From contig OU744447.1 of the NCBI GenBank assembly GCA_916610825.1, forward strand, positions 9,214,751-9,278,750: a DNA stretch of 64,000 nt, in the 5' to 3' direction. The notes under the pieces are model-generated. The model saw only the letters and a list, made by a program, of their open reading frames with translations, made no database searches and was not told the origin of the DNA. The translations under genes were made by a program, and so were the position numbers. The stretch is from Haliclystus octoradiatus (Eukaryota; Cnidaria; Staurozoa; Stauromedusae; Haliclystidae). This document shows positions 56,970 through 64,000 of the stretch, in pieces. The first letter of the stretch is position 1; every line of letters begins with the position of its first letter.

Positions 56970-57120
56970 ATGAGAAATCGAACCCTTAGGAGCAATGTAC
57001 CAATGTAGCCTGCGTGTAGACTAAAAATGCACACAGGCTAGAGCAATTAGGTTCATAACTTCACTGAGCTACCAGTCCATTGAGTTGATCAAGGCTGTGT
57101 CGGGTTGACCTTTAGAGGAT
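56970..57120 (-). repeat. tRNA-like/SINE segment interrupted by a small foldback
   Basis: On the minus strand GGTAGCTCAGTGAAG resembles an A box and GGGTTCGATTTC a B box, but they are separated by an inserted hairpin (TAGCCTGCGTGTAGAC facing CACACAGGCTA at 57005-57041). The junction AAAGGTCAACCCGACACAGC resembles the post-tRNA block of SINE family A. Confidence 0.5.
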
Positions 57121-58640
57121 GCGAATGATAGACCATCGTCACCATCAGAATTGGATCTTTCCTCTTTCGGATAAATAGATTTGGAGCCTGGTAGTTGCGT
57201 CATGGTTGCACAGTTTCATTAGCACTGAGAAAAGTCCAAATGTATCAGCTTTCTGATTTTTTATGGAGGATTTATTAAAATATTTCAACAAGAAATCAAT
57301 TATCAATGAAAGAAGAGGCTCTGTTAGGCATTCATCGTTTTTATACTATAGCATATAAATTGTAGTTAATAATATGTAATATTTAAATGTTCAATAAGAT
57401 TAAGACCCTTCTTTGATGAGGATTCTACGCAAAAACTAGTAAAACAACGTTTTGGCTTTTTGTCTGAGTTTATGAGTTTTGCAAAATAACAGATAATAAA
57501 TATACACCTTTGGTAATGAAATTTACGAAAATATTTTTAATTTATGGAGTTTGATAGACGTTGTTCATTAAATTTGTTTGCTGCTAAATTTTGCTTAACA
57601 ATTTAGAAATGCTAGTTATTGTTAATCTGTCATGTTATATTGCTAAGATAGTTTATTAAAGCCATCAATAACTGTATTTGGAACGAATTCATTAGTAAAT
57701 CAACAATCGCTGAACGTCATTAATATTTATGACTGGTGAGCTATTAAAATGATTAGTGTCAATGACATTGGAGGAAGGTAGATGAGCGTCAATAAAATTG
57801 ACTTTTGACCTCGTGTTGATCTTCAAGTAAAGTCACTATACACACATCCATGGAATTCCAATAATATGAGGGGTCGAAATCTAAAAGTAAAAACAACAAA
57901 AAAAGAAATATAGTGAAAGCGAAAACAAGAAAATTATGGTACGCTCAGGGTTAGGGGGTTATGCGGGGCAATTTCCCTAAGGCCTGAGCAAGGGGCAGAT
58001 TTGCAAAAATCCCCAGGAACAGCATCAAACCTGTTACCCAAAGGTGACTGTTATGAGTTGTTACTATGTGTATCGATGAACGTCAGACACATGGACTCAC
58101 GAGACAAATCAATACATTTTATATAACTAAGATCATGTATAGTATACTGGTTGCATGTAGCAACGTACAACGAATAGTTGATTCCCTTCAGGTCGGGATC
58201 TCTCCCTAGCTAGAAGAGAGGCGACATCGTTGAGAGGCTAGGTCTAATATCTCCACAGTGACTTATTTTCAACTGCTATAATACGAGTTTGGAGCCAATC
58301 CCATGACAAAAATTACAAAAAAATGCCCACCGAACTAGTCTTTGTCAAAATTCACCCGGTTATCTTGAAACAAAAACGTTTTTTGTTTGTTTTAAAATTG
58401 ATTTTCAGAAATGTTTTGGATCTGTTACCTTCGTTCATTTATAACGAATTTACTGCGAGCTTTTTAGATACAGTAAGGCATAGTTACAGTATTCAGCTTT
58501 AATTCAAATTTCAAACTGCTCGTGATGGTAAACGTTTTTGTCTCATTAACATTTGATGTACTGTAATAATACTCTATTACAGTACAATTACAAAATAGTC
58601 CTAATGCTAAAATGTAAAATAAGAGAATATGCGCTTAATC

Positions 58641-58722
58641 TAGCCTGCGTCCAGACTAGAACGTTTCTGAAGTGTAATTTACACCTTTCTTCAGAAACGT
58701 TTTAGTCTGGACGCACGCTACG
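58641..58722. repeat. Foldback element with TAGCCTGCGTCCAGAC ends
   Basis: Left arm TAGCCTGCGTCCAGACTAG continues AACGTTTCTGAAGTGTAA. The right arm mirrors it and ends TAGTCTGGACGCACGCTA. Flanks CGCTTAATC and CGCTTGATC agree at 8 of 9 bases. Confidence 0.8.
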
Positions 58723-59262
58723 CGCTTGATCTGGATCAAAATCTTTTAAAATCAATAATTTAGACACGATAAAAATAAGCCAGGTATTTTATACCAATTA
58801 TTAAATGCTTCGCTGCTCTTGGTTAATTTAATACATTCGAGATGAGACATTCGAAAGGCTGAAACTCTTCGCCGCGGCTGCTCGTGATTTCTGATGCATT
58901 TTTCTCTCTTCATTACGCATCATGTCTTTGCATTAAAATCCAATTAAGAACGGCAAGCAAAATAGATTAAATCCCGGGTCAGATATGAACACAAGCACGA
59001 ACATTTTACATTTACGGCTAATAAGACGCTTTCAAAGTGCTGACTACATGACAATAATTAGAACCAGCAAATAAATCGATATGCCACGTGACACATTATA
59101 TTATAGGTGTTTGTATTCAATAAGGTTGTTTTGTACGCGCTGTTTTTTTTCCATTCAAAAAACAAAATCTCTAGTTTTCATGTTATAAAATAACAGTCAA
59201 AGATAAGAAATGCTTACATGACAGACATTTGTTACGCTACTCTGAATTTCACATTATAATTC

Positions 59263-59268
59263 TATAAA
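59263..59268 (+). promoter_or_regulatory. Candidate TATA box of the NLR-like gene
   Basis: TATAAA inside TTCTATAAATGG, 84 bases before the start codon. In AT-rich sequence such a match is common by chance, so this is only a placement-based suggestion. Confidence 0.25.
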
Positions 59269-59351
59269 TGGTTCATATACTTCCACCGTACACTGTTCCT
59301 AAACTGATGTGAAACAAGACAACATACTCTTAGATATAAACGTGGAAAGGA

Positions 59352-60181
59352 ATGGATAAGTTACGTCGTAGATATCAACAATATTTAGCATGGGTCTCAC
59401 CATTTATTTGGAACCCATCATTCCAAGTAAGCACATTAAATACATTAATCTACCCATCAATATATGTAAAATATCGATCAACAGCAGGTGGATGGCAAGA
59501 AATTGGAAAATTAGAAAAGGTAGATTTACATTCTATAGTAACTGTATTAGAAGATAGAAAATATGCTATCAAAGGAGAGACTGTTTTTGCATTATTAAAA
59601 GGTGCCAATGGATCAGGAAAAAGTTGTTTATGTCGTCGTTTAGCTTTAGAATGGTCAAATCAACAATACATCGGTAATGTAGGTTGCGACGATGACTTGA
59701 ATGTTTTTTTGGTTGAAATGCAATCACGTGATCAAAACATTACGTCATGGCAGGATCTGTTACAAGTTGATGAAATTGAATTAATCAGTGATAGAGCAGT
59801 AATGGAAAGAACAATTATAATAATTGATAATAATAATCATGATAATCTTGATGAAACAATAAAAATGTTAACGAAAGAGAGGTTTCATTCAGTAATAATA
59901 ACAAGTTCTAATTCTGTTATGTTGGCATTGACAGTTTTTAATGCTGTACTTATTATAGATGATCTTTCTTTATATCAACGCATAGAATTAACAAAAACAA
60001 TTTTATCAGATCGCTATCAAGAATGGTCATGTGATATTAAAGGTAATGATGTGATCGATGCGTTGTTAAGGAGTCCATTGCTCTGCTGGATTACATGTAA
60101 AATGTATATTGATAATGATGGAAAATATCCTAAAGAAAAGTCAGCAATATTATTAGCAGTCGTCAGGGCATTGATTGCAAG
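59352..60181 (+). CDS. NLR-like exon 1: N-terminus and NACHT core
   Basis: Encodes 276 residues plus two bases. LLKGANGSGKSCLCRRLALEW is the Walker A helix region. The hydrophobic Walker B strand is TIIIIDNN, with Asp159, but the usual following acidic pair is replaced by Asn and His (DNNNHDN). The sensor strand VIITSSNS has Ser where Arg is usual in TSR. The exon closes with LLRSPLLCWITCKMYIDNDG, the standard end of the NACHT helical domain. Confidence 0.9.
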
Positions 60182-63100
60182 GTAAGTTATATCAATATAC
60201 GCATGCACGAGATGAGAGTGAAATTTAGTCAATCCAATCTGAATCAGTCCCCTCTGAATCCAATTAAGAAATATCGGTGACAGACTAGAAAGTTAGAAAC
60301 TGCTAAAATTACTTAATAAAGCAGCTCTGTTGTTACAAACAGGAAATATACGGTACCACTCCCCAACAACGAAAATGATGCAGATTAAAAAAGCAGGACA
60401 TTAGGGCTACCAGTCAACTACGGTATCATTTTGCACCACGGTAAAACCGACACTAATTGTTGAATCTGTCGGATGTACAGTAAATAACATTTGTTTTCTA
60501 TCAAATTCCATTGCGTTTTCATGCTTTAGGCACTCTGATATCTCGCTAATCTGATCGTACTAATGACTTTTTTAAAAGGCTAAGAATAAAGTCCAACTAT
60601 AGCAAAGTAACAGAAGAAGAAGTTTGGAAAGAGTTCGTAAAATATGGAATACAATGCATTATGGGCAAGAACACCAGCGTGATAGAAACCAATAATATCT
60701 CAGGACATCTATTAGCAGAAATGGGTTTATTTAAAGAGATGAGCAATGGTACAACACTACAGCCTCATTATTATTACGATTGTGATAATGAGGTCATTTC
60801 AGACTATAGCATAGCGCATGCAATTGCACATGAATACAAAAATGAGGCCGATCATCTCCGTAAGGAAGTTACAACATTTGTTAGGATGAAACGAAATCGC
60901 CGTTCGTGCGCAATGGCTTGTGGTATAGCATGTCAAATAACTGATCAATTATTAACAGATATTTCAAAAGGAGAATTAGATGGAGCAGGTTTAGTAACAA
61001 TCTGTGATTGTTTGAACGAGAGTCAGTCTGAGGTTGTTGATATACGAACCATTATGAGATGTGATGATCAATTATTTAATTCTATTGATTTGAGTTGGAA
61101 AGACTTAACATCATCATCGATTGAAGGTGAGATAATAATAGGCACAATCAACATTTCATGATTTAAATGTGTCACCTTATAGAATTTCTCCTTCACCAGT
61201 CAGATTTTAGCGAATACGATAAGGAATTACGAAGTTGAGCCCATATGACTCTATAATTGTGACTCTATACAGACACCTCCACAGTGACTCTATTGTCTGG
61301 TGATTTGTTACGTAACAATTCGTGAATAGAATCCGTACGGAGCTACGTACTTATCTATAAATTCATAGACCTTTTGAAATTCTTACTGACCCGTATCTAT
61401 CAGAGCGACTAAAGTAATGTAGACGGTGTCGCCCTACCGAAGGCACCCGTACCACTCCTCTATTTCTAGATGAGAGGCTTTTTTCGCTGAGAGCAATGAT
61501 TTTAAACGCGTTGATCTCAGCCGCGACACTGCAGATCAATTTCAACAGATTTCATGGCAGATAGGTCTCGATTGTCAATGCGCAACGATGCGCCGCAGCT
61601 ACTCACAATGCAATTCCCTCTGGACCATTCCATCCGCCATCCTCAGATGGTACTCATTTGATGTTTCAGATAAAGTCAAGGCTGAGTTGACCTTAGGGGG
61701 ATTTGAACCACGGTCGATCAGATCTGATCCGATCTGAAGTTCAGTTGCTCTGCCATCTGAGCTAATCCTCCTAGAGCGACTGAATATTTACTAAATCTAA
61801 ACATCTTCACGGAGACCAATTGTATCAACTTTGTAAATTTGCAATTTGATAGGGTTGGTAAAGTTACTACGATCAATTGATAATGCCTGTGCCAAAGCAA
61901 GTTGCTACGATGACAGAGAGGTTACACAAAGACATCAACACCAGTTAGATATTCAAGGTAACGTCATCAGCTATCGTCAATTCAAGACTTTATGTGACGT
62001 CATTATGTCAAAAGAATCTAAAATCTCATCGTGGAACTTAAGCGATACGGAACTACAAGATGATAGCATTTATTACTTGACGACACGTTTACGTAGTATA
62101 TCATTAACGTTTAATCGTTTGGATTTATCACAAAATCAACTATCAGATTCAATGATTAGTCGGTTCATAGAAGCTGTCTTTGGTCAATTAAGTAATATGA
62201 AGGAAATTCTCTTGGAAGGTAAGTTTTTGAAAATCTTTTTTATATAATACTGCTGATTCCCACAGTTAACAAACCCTACATTTGGTCATGATTCGATTGA
62301 CAGACTCATATTAAGGAAACATGTAACGCGACCAATAGACATTCATAGTAGAGGACAAAACTGACTTAGATCCAAAATTTCCACTATTCCGCTACTCTTC
62401 ACATCTGTTCAACTATACTCGGCACTACCCTACATGAAACATCCGTTGGTAAAGTGGAGTACAGGGGCAGGTGGCACATGCATAAAACTGAATAAGAAAG
62501 CCGTTTGCCCCTGGGAAAAACACGACATTTTAAGCTACATTTTGAGCAGTTTGTTTTTGAGTAAAAACTGTCCTTTTCCTGAAGTAAGAGCTATATATGG
62601 CTACCAATCTTCAAGTGATATGGGTGGTGACCTATGAAAGACGACAATATATGAAAAACTATGTAGAGTGGTCCATGTTCGATTGATTGAATACATTGAA
62701 TACATTTAATAATTATAGGCAAAACCAGGAAAATAGATAAAAAATAAATGTAAATTTACATTGAGTCTAATCGTGATCTAATTATCGTCACTCCCCCAGA
62801 AAAGAAATTGCTCAGATCTACCTTCACTTCACATTATCCTGCGTGCAGACCTACTGTTTCCCTTTGTCAAATGTAGGTAGTGTGTTCATTTGACGAAGGA
62901 AAACAGTTGGTCTGAACGCAGGCTACCTTCACATCAAATAGATAAATATATTGTTTACTTCTTAATTTGACTACACACCAGAAACGCCCTAGTACGGGTA
63001 CAGCGTCCTAAACACCCAGGGGGTAGCTCCCATTGCACTGTTCGACGGGGTCGTTCAAATAGAACTTGAGAAATGGGCATTAATGATCATAAAAAATCTA

Positions 63101-63938
63101 GATCATGAAAAAGATAACCCATTAACTGTTTGCAGAGGACATGTTACCGTAAAAAAAGAAATGAAAATCATAAAAACGGAAACAAATTACCAAAAAAACA
63201 AATAAATTTTTCATGGCAAAGAATAGCCTAAGCGTTATTTCAAGATTATGAAAGGTACTCTTAATATTTGAACGTCTCCACATACCAAAAGCGTGAAAAT
63301 AGCCCCCGGGCTTCAACAATTATGTATGCATTGCCAGCACTTTAACTTCAACTGTTGCGCCTGGTAACTTAATCATGAAAAAATCCTTCGTATAAATGCC
63401 ATGCAGGCTGAACGGATATTTTATCCTATCATTTTAGATTTAAACATTGGACCTCATGCTATCTTAGCATTGGCCAATGGTATTGAAACTAGCCAATCAA
63501 CTAGCATCACAGTATCTATAGCAACAGTATACAATCAGCATGACACGTGCTTAATAGGAACAGAAGAAACTCAAAGACTAACTGAAGCAATTTCAAATTC
63601 AAAAGCAATTGAATCAATTTCATTAAATGATTGGCATATTAGTAACAATAGAATTAGCTGTGTGTCTCCAATGTGTAAAATTCTATCAACAAGCACATCA
63701 CTCCAAAGATTGAGGTAATTGAATAAAAATAGTTTTGAAAAGGTCGTTCTGCATACGACACAAGAATATTCAACACACTATATAGAATACCAGTACGCTG
63801 ATTAAATTAATCCATTTTTGATCTTTTTTTCTTTGTCGCATATAGGATGATGATATCAGAGCAAAAAGATTTCACAATTGAAGAAATGTTTTTAATTATA
63901 CGAGCTATGAAAGACAACACTTCATTAATAGCTCTCGA
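59352..63938 (+). CDS. NACHT-LRR (NLR-like) protein, 3' partial
   Basis: Five exons join in phase: 59352-60181, 60579-61126, 61853-62218, 63438-63714, 63846-63938; the last ends in a donor, so the gene runs past the window. At least 704 residues are visible. Animal NLR proteins sense intracellular danger signals through C-terminal LRRs and oligomerise through the NACHT NTPase. The start ATG follows an in-frame TAA at 59337-59339. Residues 1-75 are not a recognised death, CARD or pyrin domain. The P-loop GANGSGKS is at residues 84-91. Exon 2 supplies the winged-helix end of NACHT and exons 2-5 the ribonuclease-inhibitor-type LRRs. Exact orthology is unclear; NLRC3-like multi-member families are common in marine invertebrates. 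Confidence 0.88.
60182..60578. other. NLR-like intron 1, nothing recognised
   Basis: Intronic sequence with no repeat or exon that I can identify. Confidence 0.5.
60579..61126 (+). CDS. NLR-like exon 2: winged-helix/C-terminal NACHT part and first LRR
   Basis: Opens RLRIKSNYSKVTEEEVWKEF, the segment after NACHT seen in many invertebrate NLRs. LLAEMGLFKEM is the winged-helix end, and YSIAHAIAHEY occupies the place of the conserved S/TFQEFLAA-type block. It ends FNSIDLSWKDLTSSSIEG, a leucine-rich-repeat unit, with a phase-1 donor. Confidence 0.85.
61411..61772 (-). mobile_element. Full-length tRNA-derived SINE (family A) with 9-bp target duplication
   Basis: On the minus strand it starts GGAGGATTAGCTCAGATGG, with an A box at 61753-61764 and a B box GGTTCAAATCC at 61699-61709. 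The tRNA-like head is followed by CAACTCAGCCTTGACTTTAT and a body with GTGTCGCGGCTGAGATCA and GGGTGCCTTCGGTAGGGCGA. Flanks AGAGCGACT (61402-61410 and 61773-61781) are identical 9-bp duplications. About 362 bp, in NLR-like intron 2. Confidence 0.9.
61853..62218 (+). CDS. NLR-like exon 3: LRRs
   Basis: From KLLRSIDNACAKASCYDDRE to MKEILLEG. The repeat units SSWNLSDTELQDDSIYYL and NRLDLSQNQLSDSMISRF show the LxLSxNxLxD spacing of ribonuclease-inhibitor-type LRRs. Acceptor ATAG at 61849-61852. Confidence 0.85.
62395..62640. repeat. Interspersed repeat fragment
   Basis: Shares GGTAAAGTGGAGTACAG and a following GGCACA stretch with 14150-14280. No ends are visible. A frame of 67 codons runs through it but resembles no protein. 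NLR-like intron 3. Confidence 0.35.
62835..62926. mobile_element. 92-bp foldback element with exact 8-bp target duplication
   Basis: Left arm TATCCTGCGTGCAGACC continues CTACTGTTTCCCTTTGTC. The right arm mirrors it (GACGAAGGAAAACAGTTGG) and ends AACGCAGGCTAC. Flanks CTTCACAT at 62827-62834 and 62927-62934 are identical. Same terminal sequence as 58641-58722. NLR-like intron 3, remainder without clear content. Confidence 0.85.
63438..63714 (+). CDS. NLR-like exon 4: LRRs
   Basis: Acceptor CATTTTAG at 63430-63437 gives the phase-1 join LEG-DLNIGPHAILALANGIE. The upstream AG at 63405-63406 would put a stop in frame at once. The repeat includes RLTEAISNSKAIESISLNDW. Confidence 0.8.
63846..63938 (+). 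CDS. NLR-like exon 5: LRR, last exon in window
   Basis: LQRLRMMISEQKDFTIEEMF across the junction, then IIRAMKDNTSLIALE, a further LRR. It ends in a GTAAGC donor, so at least one more exon follows outside the window. Confidence 0.8.
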
Positions 63939-64000
63939 GTAAGCAAATATAACAGTCATTCACCCAATAGTGAAATTATATTAAAATTAGGTCGAGACAT

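Larger units (their letters stand above)
56617..59351. other. Divergent intergenic region between HECTD3 and the NLR-like gene
   Basis: About 2.7 kb with both genes pointing outward. It holds a YY1-like motif, a composite tRNA-like/foldback segment (56970-57120), a G-rich fragment with TTATGCGGGGCAATTTCCC (57945-58025) and a foldback at 58641-58721. No conserved exon was found. Confidence 0.6.

Noticed and set aside
61699..61772. Functional tRNA gene on the minus strand
   Set aside because: A and B boxes are present, but the anticodon arm cannot be folded cleanly, the unit continues into a SINE body, and target duplications flank the whole element.
63401..63437. ATG-started beginning of the NLR-like LRR exon
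   Set aside because: Joining here from the previous exon breaks the frame; the acceptor at 63436-63437 gives a perfect phase-1 join.
1..64000. CRISPR arrays, operons or other prokaryotic systems
   Set aside because: All genes are intron-containing animal genes, and the tandem repeats present lack unique spacers.

Overview
The window is animal nuclear DNA: AT-rich, intron-dense, and packed with short transposon relics. Three protein-coding genes can be read exon by exon, and all their introns use GT-AG splice sites. Conserved animal genes, a NACHT-LRR gene, tRNA-derived SINEs, many hAT-type non-autonomous transposons and a CR1/L2-like LINE tail point to a marine invertebrate (tunicate, hemichordate, cephalochordate, cnidarian or similar). 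The species cannot be fixed from the sequence alone.

Region 1 (1-42773, + strand) is an almost complete USP24 gene, the giant ubiquitin-specific protease. I reconstruct 66 coding exons whose lengths sum in frame to about 2,577 codons, compared with 2,620 residues in human USP24. The order is UBA-like N-terminus, long helical-repeat region with an internal ubiquitin-like segment, USP catalytic domain with Cys, His and Asp boxes and two zinc-type CxxC pairs, and helical C-terminus. The start codon lies just outside the left edge.

Region 2 (43010-56616, - strand) is a complete HECTD3 gene, a HECT-type ubiquitin ligase with a DOC (APC10-like) domain. It has 23 coding exons and 862 residues (human 861), and the catalytic Cys falls at residue 824 (human 823). 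It is tail-to-tail with USP24, with only 236 bp between the stop codons, so a deubiquitinase and a ubiquitin ligase converge and their 3' ends probably overlap.

Region 3 (56617-59351) is an intergenic stretch of about 2.7 kb between the divergent starts of HECTD3 and the next gene. It holds a YY1-like motif and foldback elements.

Region 4 (59352 to the right edge, + strand) is a NACHT-LRR (NLR-like) gene with five exons visible and at least 704 codons. It has no recognisable N-terminal effector domain. The P-loop is intact, but the Walker B and sensor motifs are degenerate. The gene continues beyond the window.

The introns carry most of the unusual structure: hAT-type elements with exact 8-bp target duplications, a MITE family with ACAGTGAAACCTG ends, an element built from the self-complementary decamer GTTCATGAAC, two tRNA-derived SINE families, large perfect hairpins, and a 43-bp minisatellite in HECTD3 that multiplies a 5' splice site. 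I found no CRISPR array, operon or other prokaryotic signature.
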